A stretch of DNA of 64,000 nt, from assembly GCA_020850595.1 (NCBI GenBank), contig JADZEK010000147.1, positions 62,001 through 126,000 on the forward strand. Reading direction: 5' to 3'. This document shows positions 54,871 to 64,000 of this stretch, piece after piece; position 1 is the first letter of the stretch, and the number at the start of each line of letters is the position of its first letter. A program made the position numbers and the translations under genes. Source of the stretch: Anaerolineales bacterium. GTDB lineage: Bacteria > Chloroflexota > Anaerolineae > Anaerolineales > UBA6663. The notes beneath the pieces are model-generated. The model saw only the letters and a program-made list of their open reading frames with translations, did not search any database and had not been told where the DNA came from.

Positions 54871-56040
54871 ATGGCACTTACCGGCAAGGGTTGGTTCATC
54901 TGGCAGGTCTCACGGTGCGAGGGCGGCGACCCGCAGGCGGTGGCGGACAAGGCGGTGGCGGGCGGGGCCACGCATGTTCTGATCAAGGTCGCGGAGCGCA
55001 CCTACACTTACAATATTGACCGGAAGGGCCGCGACCTGGCTCGGGCGCTGGCCGACGAACTGCGCGCGCGCGGGCTGCAGGTGTGGGGCTGGCATTATGT
55101 TTACGGCGATAAGCCGGTGGAGGAAGCCGAGGCGGCGGTCAGGCGCGTGGCGCAACTCCAGCTCGACGGCTACGTGATTGACGCCGAGGCGGAGTATAAG
55201 CGCCCCGGCAAGGCGGCGGCGGCGCGACGTTTCATGGCGACGCTGCGGGCCGGGCTGCCGACCGGCACGCCAGTGGCGCTGTCGTCGTACCGTTATCCCT
55301 CGTATCACCCGCAACTGCCGTGGGCGGCGTTCCTGGAGGAGTGCGACCTGGCGATGCCGCAGGTGTACTGGGAGCAGGCCCACAACCCGGCGCAACAGTT
55401 AGCACGCACGGTGAAAGAATATAACAGCGAAGCACTGGTGGGCACACCGCGGCCGATTATCCCGACGGGGGCGGCGTACGGCTCAGGCGGATGGCGGGCC
55501 ACACCGGAGGAGGTGCGGCAGTTCTTGCGGGCGGCGCAGGAGCTGGATTTGCCGGCAGCGAACCTGTACAGCTGGGATTACGCGGCCACGGGCGACAACG
55601 GTGATTTGTGGGACGCGGCGGCGGGCTTTGAGTGGGGGGGCGTGGCGAGCGGGCAGGACGTGGAAGGGCCGGTGCGGCGCTATTTCGAGGCGCTGAACGC
55701 GGGGAGCCTGGAACGGGTGCTGGCGGGCTATATGGCCAACGCGGCGCTGGTGACGGCCGAGCGCACGCGGGTGGACCGCGGGGCGCTGGAGGAGTATTTT
55801 AGGGACGTGTTGGAGGATTTGAGCGGCGCGACGTTCACGATTCAGCATATGAGCGGGCAGGGCAATTCGCGCGAGGTGCAGTGGACGGCGCGGAACGAGC
55901 GCGCACAGGTGCTGGACGGCGAGGATATTTTCGGCGTGCTGGAGGGGGTGATCGTTTATCACTTCACGCATTACACGCTGGCGCCGACGCCAGATGCAAC
56001 ACTGGTGCCTGCACCAGAGGCGGAGTTGGTAACGGCCTGA
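54871..56040 (+). CDS. TIM-barrel glycosidase-like protein with NTF2/SnoaL-like C-terminus
   Basis: A 389-residue protein. Residues about 1-275 resemble a GH25-like or related TIM barrel: GWFIWQVSRCEGGDPQAVAD, GWHYVYGDKPVEEAEAAVRR, GYVIDAEAEYKRPGKAAAA (Asp-x-Glu catalytic-type strand), LSSYRYPSYHPQLPWAAFLE and DLAMPQVYWEQ. Residues about 290-375 form an NTF2/SnoaL-like domain (VRRYFEALNAGSLERVLAGY, AQVLDGEDIFGVLEGVIVYH). There is no signal peptide. The ATG at 54871 is chosen by homology; there is no SD. Catalysis is not proven. Confidence 0.75.
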   Translation: MALTGKGWFIWQVSRCEGGDPQAVADKAVAGGATHVLIKVAERTYTYNIDRKGRDLARALADELRARGLQVWGWHYVYGDKPVEEAEAAVRRVAQLQLDGYVIDAEAEYKRPGKAAAARRFMATLRAGLPTGTPVALSSYRYPSYHPQLPWAAFLEECDLAMPQVYWEQAHNPAQQLARTVKEYNSEALVGTPRPIIPTGAAYGSGGWRATPEEVRQFLRAAQELDLPAANLYSWDYAATGDNGDLWDAAAGFEWGGVASGQDVEGPVRRYFEALNAGSLERVLAGYMANAALVTAERTRVDRGALEEYFRDVLEDLSGATFTIQHMSGQGNSREVQWTARNERAQVLDGEDIFGVLEGVIVYHFTHYTLAPTPDATLVPAPEAELVTA

Positions 56041-56113
56041 GGGGGAGGTGCGGGCAGAGGGCCAGGAGTAACGGGCAGGCGCCGCAAGCGCTGGCTATTT
56101 TTGAGGACGAGTG

Positions 56114-56146
56114 AAACCGCCGGGGCGAGTGTGCTCCGGCGGTTTT
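56114..56146. terminator. Terminator between convergent genes
   Basis: AAACCGCCGG (56114-56123) pairs with CCGGCGGTTT (56136-56145), followed by TTGATT; effective on the plus strand and A-rich on the other side. Confidence 0.8.
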
Positions 56147-56180
56147 GATTCGGGCAGGCAGTGGGTCGGCGCGAAGGCGG

Positions 56181-57767
56181 CTAGGCAGCGGGGTGGCCGT
56201 CTTGGGCGAGGGCGCCGGGCCGCGACTGCTGGGCGGCCTGGGCCAGAGATTGCTTGAGGTTCCAGAGCTGCTCGCTGAGTGAGACGTGATAGATGTGCGG
56301 GTTGACGAGGCGTTTGACGCCGGGGTCGAGGCGCTCCAGGTCGGCCAGGCGGGCGGCGCGCATGGCCTCGATGTCGGGCAGGTCGTAAACGAGCTGCCCC
56401 GCGACCAGGATGTCAACCAGGAGCGGCTCGACGGCCGAGAGATCGGCGCGGCGCAGGTTGCGGTAGCGCGTGTGGTTCACCGGGTGGTGCAGGACGACCG
56501 GGTCCATGAGGTCAGGCGTTTCGGTGCTCAGGCCGAGCAGGTCAGTGGTGGCCTTGCCGCGCTGGTCATACAGCCGCCAGACGCGCTTATGGCCGGGATT
56601 GAGGGTTTTCTCAGGCGTCTCGGAGACTTTGATAGCCGGGAGCCAGGCGCCCCGCTGCTGGATGGCGACGAGCTTGTAGACGCCATCGAGGGCGGAGGCG
56701 CCGCGCGAGGTGATCAGGCCGGTGCCCACGCCGTAGACCAGGCGCTTGATCAGGCGGTCGGCATCCACGCCGTACTGGGGAGCCTCCTCCTGAATCTGGG
56801 TGATGATCTGCCAGATGATAAGCTCATCCAGGTTGTTGGAGAGCACGATGCTGGTGTTCTCAAAGCCGGCGGCGTCGAGCTGCTTGGCGGCCTGAATGCT
56901 CAGATAGGCCAGGTCGCCGGAGTCGAGGCGGATGCCGACGGGCACGTGGCCCCCGGCGCGCAACTCCTCAAAGACGCGGATGGCGTTGGGCACGCCGCTT
57001 TCGAGCGTCGAGATCGTATCCACCAGCAACAAGCAATCGTCGGGGAAGACCTCCGCATAGGCGCGGAAGGCGCCCAACTCGCCCTCGCCCAGGGCCATGA
57101 ACGCCTGCACGAGGCTGTGGGCATGGGTGCCCTTGGGCGGGTAGCCGAGCACATGCGACAGGCCGACGTTGCTGCTGAAGTGGGCGCCGCCGATGAGGGC
57201 GGCGCGCCCGCCGGCGTTGACGCCCTGGGCGTGCCCGCGGCGCATGCCAAACTCTAGCACGGTACCGCCGCGCGCTACGTCGTGGATGCGGGAGGCCTTG
57301 GTGGCGATGAGGGTCTGGTAGTTGAGCAGGTTGAGCAGGGCCGTCTCGAGGATTTGCGCCATGGCGAGCGGGCCGCGCACCACCGAGAGCGGCTCGTTGG
57401 GGTGGACGACGCGCCCTTCGGGGATGGCGGCCAGGCTGAGGGCGTCGAAGTTGCCGTACTCGCCCAGCCAGCGCAGAAACGGCTGATCGAAGATCGGGCG
57501 GCCGGCGCGGTCACGCTGGCCGCGCAGGTGGTCTAGGTCGGCGGGGCGCACGCGGGCCTGGCGCATCCAATCGAGCAGCCACTCCAGCCCGGCGTTGATG
57601 CAGTAGCCCGCCTGATGGTCGCCATAGTCGGGATAGTGACGGAAAAAGTGGTCGAACTGCGCGGGCGTTTCGTGCAGGCCGAGGCGAAAGTAGACCTGGG
57701 CCATGGTGAGCTGGTATTCGTCGGTGTAGAGGATGCCTTCGGCGGTGGCTTCGGACTGTGGGTTCAT
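56181..57767 (-). CDS. pncB: Nicotinate phosphoribosyltransferase
   Basis: A 528-residue enzyme making nicotinate mononucleotide for NAD salvage. [18 protein letters not shown] and FDHFFRHYP start the family; [31 protein letters not shown] (phosphorylated His region), [28 protein letters not shown] and [10 protein letters not shown] follow. It is longer than the E. coli type, matching the long PncB2 class. A second start (M22) is possible. It is convergent with the gene before. Confidence 0.94.
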   Translation of the reverse strand: MNPQSEATAEGILYTDEYQLTMAQVYFRLGLHETPAQFDHFFRHYPDYGDHQAGYCINAGLEWLLDWMRQARVRPADLDHLRGQRDRAGRPIFDQPFLRWLGEYGNFDALSLAAIPEGRVVHPNEPLSVVRGPLAMAQILETALLNLLNYQTLIATKASRIHDVARGGTVLEFGMRRGHAQGVNAGGRAALIGGAHFSSNVGLSHVLGYPPKGTHAHSLVQAFMALGEGELGAFRAYAEVFPDDCLLLVDTISTLESGVPNAIRVFEELRAGGHVPVGIRLDSGDLAYLSIQAAKQLDAAGFENTSIVLSNNLDELIIWQIITQIQEEAPQYGVDADRLIKRLVYGVGTGLITSRGASALDGVYKLVAIQQRGAWLPAIKVSETPEKTLNPGHKRVWRLYDQRGKATTDLLGLSTETPDLMDPVVLHHPVNHTRYRNLRRADLSAVEPLLVDILVAGQLVYDLPDIEAMRAARLADLERLDPGVKRLVNPHIYHVSLSEQLWNLKQSLAQAAQQSRPGALAQDGHPAA

Positions 57768-57799
57768 GGGCGCGGGTCGCGGGGGGTGGGCGGGCCAGG

Positions 57800-58363
57800 C
57801 TATTCGCCCGGGCGTTCGTAAAAGCAGAGCAAGGTCGTGCCGTATTTGCGCTCGTCCACGAGCGTCAGGTGCTGAAGCATTTGCGGCGCGTATTCCTTGG
57901 GGTCAATCTGGGCCACGACGACGCCGTCGGGGTTGATCCAGGCGGGACGAGCGTCGAGCGCGGCGAGGGTCTGCGCCCACAGGCCGTGGTATTGCGGCGG
58001 GGCGACATGAATGTAGTCGAAGCCGTCACGCGGCGCGTTGCGCAAGTAGACGAACACGTCGGTGCGCAGCACGCGCGCCTGGCGGTCGAAGCCCACGGCG
58101 CGTAGGTTGGCCTCGATGGTCTTGACGGCTTGCCGGTCGCTTTCGATGAAGGTGGCCCGGGCCGCGCCGCGGCTGAGGGCTTCGATGCCCACGCTGCCCG
58201 TGCCGGCGAACAGGTCGAGCACGGCCGCGCCGTCCAGGTCGCCGGCCAGGAGGTTGAAGAGCGACTCTTTGGCGCGGTCGGAGATGGGGCGCGTGCCGCT
58301 GCCGGGGACGAGGGCCAAGCGGCGCCCCTTGGCGCTGCCGGCGATGACGCGAATACCGGGCAT
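57800..58363 (-). CDS. rsmD: 16S rRNA (guanine966-N2)-methyltransferase RsmD, unusual motif IV
   Basis: A 187-residue SAM-dependent methyltransferase: [52 protein letters not shown] (motif I) and [10 protein letters not shown]. The usual catalytic (D/N)PPY is replaced by [10 protein letters not shown], so the acidic or Asn residue is missing. Either a lineage variant with another catalytic residue or a changed activity. It follows pncB by 32 nt on the same strand. Confidence 0.85.
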   Translation of the reverse strand: MPGIRVIAGSAKGRRLALVPGSGTRPISDRAKESLFNLLAGDLDGAAVLDLFAGTGSVGIEALSRGAARATFIESDRQAVKTIEANLRAVGFDRQARVLRTDVFVYLRNAPRDGFDYIHVAPPQYHGLWAQTLAALDARPAWINPDGVVVAQIDPKEYAPQMLQHLTLVDERKYGTTLLCFYERPGE

Positions 58364-58453
58364 GAGGTTGAACTGCCTTTCGGGCGCCGGCTGGGCGCAG
58401 CCGGTACAACAAAACGGCGCGCCGCCGCGCTCTGGACGAAGCCGAGCGGACGC

Positions 58454-58834
58454 TTAGCCCCCGACAGCGCCGTGCTCGGCGTCCAGGCGCCAGTTGCCGC
58501 TTTCGATTTGATTGATGTGGCCGCGGGCCAACCGCGCCAACATGCCGGCGCGGACGGTGTTGTCCATCTGCGGGGCCAGCTTGAGCACGGCCTGGAACTC
58601 CGACACGGCCTTGGCCGGCGCGCCGGACTCCTTGAGCGTCAGGGCCAGGCCGTAGTGGGCGTCAACATAGAGATTGTCGAGCGCGAGGGCGGCCTCGAAG
58701 GCCCGGACGGACTCGTCGAAGAGTCTCTGGCCGTAAAGCCCCCAGCCGAGGTTCGATTGGGCTTCAGCGCTGGTGGGGTTGGCGCCGACGGCGGCGCGGT
58801 AGTTGTCGAGGACGTTGGAAACAGCGTCGGGCAT
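58454..58834 (-). CDS. Tetratricopeptide-repeat protein
   Basis: A 126-residue protein with about three TPR units (AEAQSNLGWGLYGQRLFDES, VDAHYGLALTLKESGAPAKA, and a degenerate third). No signal peptide. Likely a protein-protein adaptor; partner unknown. Confidence 0.85.
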   Translation of the reverse strand: MPDAVSNVLDNYRAAVGANPTSAEAQSNLGWGLYGQRLFDESVRAFEAALALDNLYVDAHYGLALTLKESGAPAKAVSEFQAVLKLAPQMDNTVRAGMLARLARGHINQIESGNWRLDAEHGAVGG

Positions 58835-58973
58835 GGGCGGCCTCTCAGGCAGAAGGAGTAATGTGGAGATTATACTCGGGCGAGGCGGGGGCGGCCAAGA
58901 CGGGTTTCACCCAAGAACGGGAACGCGGAGAATGCAAAAGATGAGTTGGGCCGGCAGTCGAAGTAGCCGGCGG

Positions 58974-61328
58974 CTAGCGCGAGACTTCGAAGGCGTCGGT
59001 GAGGAGGATGCTGTCCTGGCCGGTGGGCCGGCCGGCCTCGTCGAGAAGCGGCATACGCTGGTTGGTGGCCGGGTCCCACAGGCCCACCCAGACCTGATAG
59101 CGCCCCGGCGGCGCGTCGGGCCGGAGGAGCGCCTCGTGCTCGTCGCGCACGTAGCGGTCGAGCGGCCAGCGGCCGGTGGGAAAGTCGGCCGGGTTCCACT
59201 TGTCCGACTGACCCCAGAGTTGGCCATCCGGTCCAATGAGGTGCACGAAGACGCGCAGGTTGACGGGGACGGGGGCGAGCGCCTTCCAGTAGAGCGTGAC
59301 GGGCACCTCGTCGCCGGGGCGCGCAGAGGGTTCGGGCAGGTCGTAGGCGAGCAGCGCCACATTGTTCTGAAGCGGCGCGTAATGCTGGACCTGGGCCACG
59401 AGCACGTCGCGGCCATACGAGTGCACTTGCCACCAGCCCAGCCCGACGGCCACGGTGCGCAGGCCCAGGCCGCCCAGCACGACTAAGGTCAGGGCCAGCG
59501 CGGCGGGCCGCCAGGGCAGCTCATCGCGGGCGGGCGGCGTGACGGGCAGGCGCAGCCGCCAGACCACGAAGACAGCCAGGCCGATGACGGCTGAGGCCGC
59601 CAAGGCCCAGCCCAACAGGCGCGGCCAGGTGTCTTCCAGCCGCACCAGCACGTCGTGGTCGCCGGGAGGCACGGTCAGCGTGATCCAGCCTTCCGGCTCG
59701 GAGAGCACGATGGGGACGGGCCGGCCGTCCACGTAGGCCTTCCAGCCGGGGAACCAGAAGGTATACAGGCGCAGCACAAATTCGTTCTGGCCGCGGACAT
59801 TGAAGCGATCGTGCTGCGGGCCGTGCTCGGCGACGGTGACAGTCGTGCCGGCGGGCAGGGTGGCATGGTTGACTTTATCTACGAGGCCGGCGGCGTAGGA
59901 ATCAATTAGCGACATCTGGGGGGGCGGCACGACGAGGGCGCCGACGGGCAGGAAGTCGTTGGCGGAGGTCGTGCCGATGCCGCGGCCGTTCAGTTCGGTC
60001 TCGAGGATACGACCCGCGTCGGCGCGGCCGAAATCGCCCCAGGCGGGCGGGGAGAGTTGGGGCATGGCAGCCAGGAGGCAGCCGGCCACGGCCACGACTG
60101 CGGCGGCGAGGCGGGCGCGCTTCCAGGGCAGATAGTCGGCCCAGCCCAGCGCGGCGCCCGCCAGCACACCCAGCACCACGGCAGCGGGGCCGAGGAAGCG
60201 GTAGGGGAACTGGAAGAACGCCATGGGCGAGACGGTTTCCCAGACGGCGATGGAGGCGGGCAGCATGAGGTAGACCAGCGCGAGGGCGGCAAAGGCGAAG
60301 AAGAGCACCGAGAGCCGCCGCAGCCGGGGCCGGAAGACGGTGAGCAGGCCGAGCAAGCCGAGCACCCATTGGGCCACACCCAGGCCGTAGTTGAAGCGCA
60401 TCTGGGTGGCGCCGAGGTCGAAGATCAGCGTGGGGCCAAAAAGCTCGGGCACGCCGATGAAGTAGCGGCGAAAGTCGAAGTAGGTGCCGGCGGCGACGTT
60501 GCGGAACTGGACCGCGTCGCGTTCGAGGACGGCCGGCAGCCACATGAAGGCGCTGAGGCACAGGCCCAACAGCACGGCCCGGCCCAGGGCGCGGACAGCA
60601 GGCCAGCGCGTGGCGGCGGTGGAGGGTTGGCCGCGCTGCACCCAGGCGCCGAAGAACATCTGCCCAAAGACGACGTCCCAGGCCAGCCAGGCGAGCAGCA
60701 GGCCGAAGAAGACCAGGGCCATGAGGTTGTGCGCGGTGACGAGGGCGGCCAAGCTGACGGCCGCGATGGCGATATCGCCGGGCGAGGCAGTGCGGCGCAG
60801 GCGGGCGAAGGCCCACAGCACGCCGGGGGCCAGAGCAATCGCCAGCGTCTCGGGCGAGTCGCCGCGGGCGTGCGGGTCAATGTAGAGGAGGTAGGGGGCG
60901 AAGGTGAAGGCGGCGGCGCTGACTACACCGGCCAGCCCGCCCCAGCGGTCGCGCACAAAAAGGTACATGCCTACCGCGCCCAGGTAGGCCGAGGCGACGA
61001 GCACGAATTTGACGCCGGCGACAGCGGGGGCGACGGAACCGCCGAAGATCGCGCCATAGGCCGCGCCGAGGTAGTACGAGAGCGGCGCGTAGTAGTTGAA
61101 GACCGGGTAGCCGAAGGCGTAGAAGAGGTCGGGCGCCCAGCGCAGGTAGGAGACGCCGCCCTGCCAGCCGGCCAGGATTTCGTAGGTGCGGTAGACGTGC
61201 ATCTCCGCGTCGGTGAAGGTGGGCAGGCTGGCGCGGGTGAGGAACGGCCAGGCGGCCAGGGTGGCCAGCAGCAGGGCTACCAGCAGGCCAGGATCAGCGC
61301 GGAACGGGCGACGGGGCGAGGTGGGCAT
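58974..61328 (-). CDS. Large membrane protein (YfhO/GT-like) with C-terminal beta domain
   Basis: A 784-residue protein with about a dozen hydrophobic helices and the first-loop acidic motif FTDAEMHVYRTYEILAG. LRWAPDLFYAFGYPVFNYYA and DPHARGDSPETLAIAL are typical of the 6-pyruvoyl-tetrahydropterin-synthase-related membrane family. After the membrane part come a jelly-roll-like region and a terminal beta module (starting near VALLAYDLPEPSARPGDEV) like those in the genes at 36623 and 38935. Predicted GT-C-type transferase or polymer-modifying protein; not certain. Confidence 0.8.
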   Translation of the reverse strand: MPTSPRRPFRADPGLLVALLLATLAAWPFLTRASLPTFTDAEMHVYRTYEILAGWQGGVSYLRWAPDLFYAFGYPVFNYYAPLSYYLGAAYGAIFGGSVAPAVAGVKFVLVASAYLGAVGMYLFVRDRWGGLAGVVSAAAFTFAPYLLYIDPHARGDSPETLAIALAPGVLWAFARLRRTASPGDIAIAAVSLAALVTAHNLMALVFFGLLLAWLAWDVVFGQMFFGAWVQRGQPSTAATRWPAVRALGRAVLLGLCLSAFMWLPAVLERDAVQFRNVAAGTYFDFRRYFIGVPELFGPTLIFDLGATQMRFNYGLGVAQWVLGLLGLLTVFRPRLRRLSVLFFAFAALALVYLMLPASIAVWETVSPMAFFQFPYRFLGPAAVVLGVLAGAALGWADYLPWKRARLAAAVVAVAGCLLAAMPQLSPPAWGDFGRADAGRILETELNGRGIGTTSANDFLPVGALVVPPPQMSLIDSYAAGLVDKVNHATLPAGTTVTVAEHGPQHDRFNVRGQNEFVLRLYTFWFPGWKAYVDGRPVPIVLSEPEGWITLTVPPGDHDVLVRLEDTWPRLLGWALAASAVIGLAVFVVWRLRLPVTPPARDELPWRPAALALTLVVLGGLGLRTVAVGLGWWQVHSYGRDVLVAQVQHYAPLQNNVALLAYDLPEPSARPGDEVPVTLYWKALAPVPVNLRVFVHLIGPDGQLWGQSDKWNPADFPTGRWPLDRYVRDEHEALLRPDAPPGRYQVWVGLWDPATNQRMPLLDEAGRPTGQDSILLTDAFEVSR

Positions 61329-61334
61329 GACAGC

Positions 61335-61376
61335 AGCGGGGGCCGCGGGCGCCTGGGCGCGAACGCGGCCCCCGCT
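61335..61376. terminator. GC-rich hairpin between sucD and membrane-protein gene
   Basis: 13-bp stem (61335-61347 with 61364-61376) between the sucD stop and the next start. No T-run on either strand. Confidence 0.45.
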
Positions 61377-61403
61377 CAGGGGAGCGAGGTGTGCCGGCGA
61401 CGG

Positions 61404-62261
61404 TCAGCCCAAGAGACTGGGAATCTCTTCCGGATGGGCGGCGACTTTGACGTTGGCGGCGCGCAGGGCGGCGATTTTGTCGGCGGCCAGGCCGGAGCCG
61501 CCCTCGATGATGGCCCCGGCGTGACCCATGCGCTTGCCAGGCGGCGCGGTTTGCCCGGCGATGAAGGCGACGACGGGCTTGGTCATGTGGTCGGCGATGT
61601 ACTCAGCCGCCAGTTCTTCGTCGTTGCCGCCGATCTCGCCGATGAGGACGACCGCGTCGGTGTGCGGGTCGCTGTTGAAGAGTTTGAGCACGTCTATGAA
61701 GTTCAGGCCCTTGACCGGGTCGCCGCCAATGCCCACGCAGGTAGATTGGCCGCGGCCGGCTTCGGTGAGGGCCTTGATGACTTCATAGGTCAGCGTGCCG
61801 GAGCGGGCCACGATGCCGACGTTGCCGGGGGTGGCCACGTGGCCGGGGATGATGCCGACCTTGGCTTCGTCAGGCGTGAGCAGGCCGGGGCAGTTGGGGC
61901 CGATGAGGCGCACGTTGTTGTGGTCGAGATACTGGCGCACCTTCATCATGTCTTGCACGGGCATGTTCTCGGTGATGGCGACGATCAGCTTGATGCCGGC
62001 GTCGGCGTCCTCGTACATGGCGTCGGGGGCGAAGCGGGCCGGCACGAACAGCAGCGCGGTGTTGGCGCCGGTGGAGTCAACGGCGGCTTTGACGGTATCG
62101 AAAACCGGCACACCTTCCACCCATTCGCCGCCCTTGCCAGGGGTGACGCCGGCGACTACCTTGGTGCCGTAGGCGATCATTTGCTTGGTGTGGAACAGGC
62201 CTTCGCGGCCGGTCATGCCCTGCACCAGCAGGCGCGTGTCTTTGTTGACCAGGATACTCAT
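61404..62261 (-). CDS. sucD: Succinyl-CoA synthetase, alpha subunit
   Basis: A 285-residue ADP/GDP-forming succinyl-CoA ligase alpha chain. [21 protein letters not shown] binds Co[19 protein letters not shown] follows, and [19 protein letters not shown] and [17 protein letters not shown] carry the phosphorylated His. It follows sucC by 27 nt; the pair closes the oxidative TCA branch. Confidence 0.96.
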   Translation of the reverse strand: MSILVNKDTRLLVQGMTGREGLFHTKQMIAYGTKVVAGVTPGKGGEWVEGVPVFDTVKAAVDSTGANTALLFVPARFAPDAMYEDADAGIKLIVAITENMPVQDMMKVRQYLDHNNVRLIGPNCPGLLTPDEAKVGIIPGHVATPGNVGIVARSGTLTYEVIKALTEAGRGQSTCVGIGGDPVKGLNFIDVLKLFNSDPHTDAVVLIGEIGGNDEELAAEYIADHMTKPVVAFIAGQTAPPGKRMGHAGAIIEGGSGLAADKIAALRAANVKVAAHPEEIPSLLG

Positions 62262-62288
62262 TAGTTTTGGCTCTCGATTGGCGGCGGG

Positions 62289-63425
62289 CTAGACGGTGCG
62301 CGCGGCGGCGACGGCCTTCTGGGCGGCATCGGCCAGCGAGGTGGCGGTGAGCATCTGGGCATCGGCCAGGATGCGCCGGCCTTCGGCTTCGTTGGTGCCG
62401 ACCAGGCGGACGACGAAGGGCACGCGGCGGTGCTGCGTCTCCAGCGCGGCGATGATGCCATGGGCGACTTCGTCGCAGCGGGTGATGCCGCCGAAGATGT
62501 TGATAAGGACGGTCTTAACTTTGCGGTCAGAGAGGATGATGCGCAAAGCCGCGGCCACCTTGTCGGCCTGGGCGCCGCCGCCGATGTCGAGGAAGTTGGC
62601 CGGTGAGCCGCCGAAGAGTTGGACGATGTCCATGGTGCCCATGGCTAACCCGGCGCCATTGACCATGCAGCCGATCTCACCGTCGAGCTTGACGTAGGAG
62701 AGGCCGTATTTGCGCGCTTCGGTCTCCTGGCTGGTTTCCTCGTCCAGGTCGCGCATCTCGGCCAGGTCGGGGTGGCGGTAGAGGGCGTTGTCGTCGAGCA
62801 CGATCTTGCCGTCGAGGGCCAGCAGGCGGTTGTCGCCGAGGATGACGAGCGGGTTGATCTCGGCCAAAGTGGCGTCGGTATTCTTGTAGACCTGGTAGAG
62901 GCCCTGCGCGATTTGCTCGAAGGCGCGCCAATGCTCACGCGGCAACTCAATGGACAGGGCGATGTTGCGAATCTGGTAGTCGCGCAGCCCAAGCATGGGG
63001 TCTACGTATTCGCGGATGATCTTATCGGGGTCGGTGCGGGCGACTTCTTCGATCTCCACACCGCCGGCGGCCGAGGCGATCATGACTGGGCGGCGCGAGG
63101 CGCGGTCGTTGGTGAGGCCGAAGTAGATTTCTTTCTTGATGTCGGCGGCCTCGTCCACCAGCACCTTGCGCACCGGCAGGCCCTTGATGGTCATGGCGAG
63201 GATTTTGGCCGCGAGGTCTTCGGCTTCACCAGCGGTCTTGGCGACCTTGATGCCGCCGGCCTTGCCGCGCCCGCCGACCAGCACCTGGCTCTTGACGACC
63301 ACGCGCCCGCCCAGCTCGGTGGCGATGTCGCGCGCTTCGCTGGCCGAGGCGGCAATCTTCCCTTTGGGGATGGGGATGCCATGCCGGGCAAAGATGAGTT
63401 TCGATTGATACTCGTGCAGTTTCAA
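62289..63425 (-). CDS. sucC: Succinyl-CoA synthetase, beta subunit
   Basis: A 378-residue ATP-grasp beta chain beginning [40 protein letters not shown] and [21 protein letters not shown] are the ATP-grasp blocks, and [18 protein letters not shown] and [17 protein letters not shown] are the subunit signatures. The start is TTG at 63425, fixed by homology and by a GGAGG SD 5 nt before it; the longer ATG frame upstream at 63488 is not used. Confidence 0.96.
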   Translation of the reverse strand: MKLHEYQSKLIFARHGIPIPKGKIAASASEARDIATELGGRVVVKSQVLVGGRGKAGGIKVAKTAGEAEDLAAKILAMTIKGLPVRKVLVDEAADIKKEIYFGLTNDRASRRPVMIASAAGGVEIEEVARTDPDKIIREYVDPMLGLRDYQIRNIALSIELPREHWRAFEQIAQGLYQVYKNTDATLAEINPLVILGDNRLLALDGKIVLDDNALYRHPDLAEMRDLDEETSQETEARKYGLSYVKLDGEIGCMVNGAGLAMGTMDIVQLFGGSPANFLDIGGGAQADKVAAALRIILSDRKVKTVLINIFGGITRCDEVAHGIIAALETQHRRVPFVVRLVGTNEAEGRRILADAQMLTATSLADAAQKAVAAARTV

Positions 63426-63493
63426 ATCAGCCTCCGGCCAATCGGCAGGGTAAGAGACGCGATAAACCGCGAGCCCCGGCGACGCCAATGAGC

Positions 63494-63499
63494 ATTGTA
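63494..63499 (-). promoter_or_regulatory. TACAAT -10-like box of sucCD
   Basis: Minus strand TACAAT about 68 nt before the sucC TTG start; weak -35. Confidence 0.35.
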
Positions 63500-63545
63500 G
63501 CGCACTTTCGGGCCGCCGCCGGTCGGGCTGGGGCGGTGAGCCGTT

Positions 63546-63640
63546 GCCAAATTGAATGAGGCTGCTTTGGGGGCCGCGGGCGCGGGGCGTAGCACGCTAC
63601 TCCCCGACACAAGGCGGCGCTGGGCGGGCGTAGAGCGAGG
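63546..63640. repeat. Dispersed intergenic repeat, copy 2
   Basis: Same opening GCCAAATTGAATGA, the same GGGGCGTAGCACGCTAC core and a GGCGGGCGTAG-type tail as the copy at 18032-18127. Located between sucC and the NHL-repeat gene. Confidence 0.75.
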
Positions 63641-63692
63641 CGGCCGGGCCGCGCCCAACCGCCTCGCCTTAGAACGCCCGGAGCGCCCTGCC

Positions 63693-64000
63693 CTATGGCG
63701 CGATGGTCAGCGGCGCGAATTTCATCAAGCGCTGGTTGCCGGGGTCGGCGACGTAGATGTCGCCGGCCGAGTCGAGGGCCAGGCCGCCCACCAGGGCGAA
63801 GCGTCCCGGCTCAACGCCGTAGTCACCCCAGGTAGTCAGGAACTTGCCGAACTGGTCGAAGACCAGCACGCGGTAGCCTTCGGGATCGGCGACGTAGACG
63901 CGCTTCTGACCATCCACCGCCAGGAACGGTTTGTTGTCGAGCGATTGGCCGTACCAGCCAACGACGGGCCACTCGCGCACGTAGAGGTAGGTGGCGTTGG
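63693..64000 (-). CDS. NHL-repeat protein, C-terminal end (runs off the window)
   Basis: The frame is open from the stop at 63693 to the right edge, so the N-terminal and probably membrane part lies outside. Visible is at least one full NHL beta-propeller blade pair: PFLAVDGQKRVYVADPEGYRV and LALDSAGDIYVADPGNQRLM. NHL propellers are often fused to large GT39-like membrane proteins in this type of genome, which would match the other membrane proteins here. The GTG at 63980 is only an internal codon. Confidence 0.8.
   Translation of the reverse strand, partial: NATYLYVREWPVVGWYGQSLDNKPFLAVDGQKRVYVADPEGYRVLVFDQFGKFLTTWGDYGVEPGRFALVGGLALDSAGDIYVADPGNQRLMKFAPLTIAP

Noticed and set aside
60057..62264. 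A 735-codon plus-strand frame opposite the membrane protein and sucD
   Set aside because: Gly/Glu/Gln-rich antisense product; both minus-strand genes are solid.

Overview
The window is a high-G+C bacterial chromosome segment densely packed with housekeeping, amino-acid and cell-surface genes. The gene content and style (fused aroK-aroB, monofunctional AroH chorismate mutase, tandem DarA-type c-di-AMP receptor proteins, several very large glycosyltransferase-39-like membrane proteins with beta-sandwich tails, an NHL-repeat protein, a DUF1540-like acidic protein, GDP-rhamnose genes and no LPS core genes) fit a member of Chloroflexota, probably Anaerolineae-like. This is inference from gene content only. 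No rRNA, CRISPR array or intact insertion sequence was seen.

Layout. 1-6.6 kb: tail of a putative zinc metallopeptidase, a GT4 glycosyltransferase, a GAF histidine kinase, a saccharopine-dehydrogenase-like oxidoreductase and an unknown membrane protein with BNR-like repeats. 6.75-7.9 kb: a lower-G+C patch holding the tail of an RHS core, an in-frame TAG, an alpha/beta-hydrolase domain and an abutting membrane-anchored small protein, which looks like an orphan RHS toxin-tip/immunity cassette. 7.9-8.5 kb: gene-free, repeat-rich. 8.5-16.2 kb: a minus-strand operon aroH-aroF-tyrA-aroA-aroE-aroC-aroKB-aroQ, covering all seven shikimate steps plus chorismate mutase and prephenate dehydrogenase. 16.2-16.7 kb: two divergent transcription attenuators back to back, one with a Phe/Tyr-rich leader peptide (aro operon) and one with a Thr-rich leader peptide (class I aminotransferase). 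18.3-26.7 kb: a two-domain protein (glutamate-cysteine-ligase-like plus M20 deacylase), a GNAT protein, then an arginine leader/attenuator and argG-argS-argH.

26.8-35.1 kb: tRNA-Ser(GGA), GH1 glycosidase, GNAT, MFS transporter, two DarA paralogs, tRNA-Arg(TCT), an ATP-grasp ligase, a beta-lactamase-fold protein and an RsbW/STAS pair. 35.2-48.6 kb: a long minus-strand surface-polysaccharide and isoprenoid block (O-antigen-ligase-like, two giant GT39-like paralogs, GT4, GT2, polyprenyl synthase, TatD, phosphohexomutase, gmd, rmd). 48.8-64 kb: S1-domain protein, acidic Cys4 protein, VKOR, moeA, relA/spoT, a lipoprotein and TIM-barrel/NTF2 pair, pncB, rsmD, TPR protein, a third large membrane protein, sucD-sucC, and the C-terminal end of an NHL-repeat protein.

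The main regulatory theme is three leader-peptide attenuators (Phe/Tyr, Thr, Arg) within 6 kb. In all three the leader start codon sits only 6-9 nt after a -10 box, which suggests leaderless leader peptides. The same spacing recurs in front of several ordinary genes (GT4 at 2027, GNAT at 29047, the beta-lactamase-fold gene at 32734, rel at 53897). Gene starts were chosen from family alignment memory, Shine-Dalgarno (SD) sequences and gene overlaps. No database search was run.
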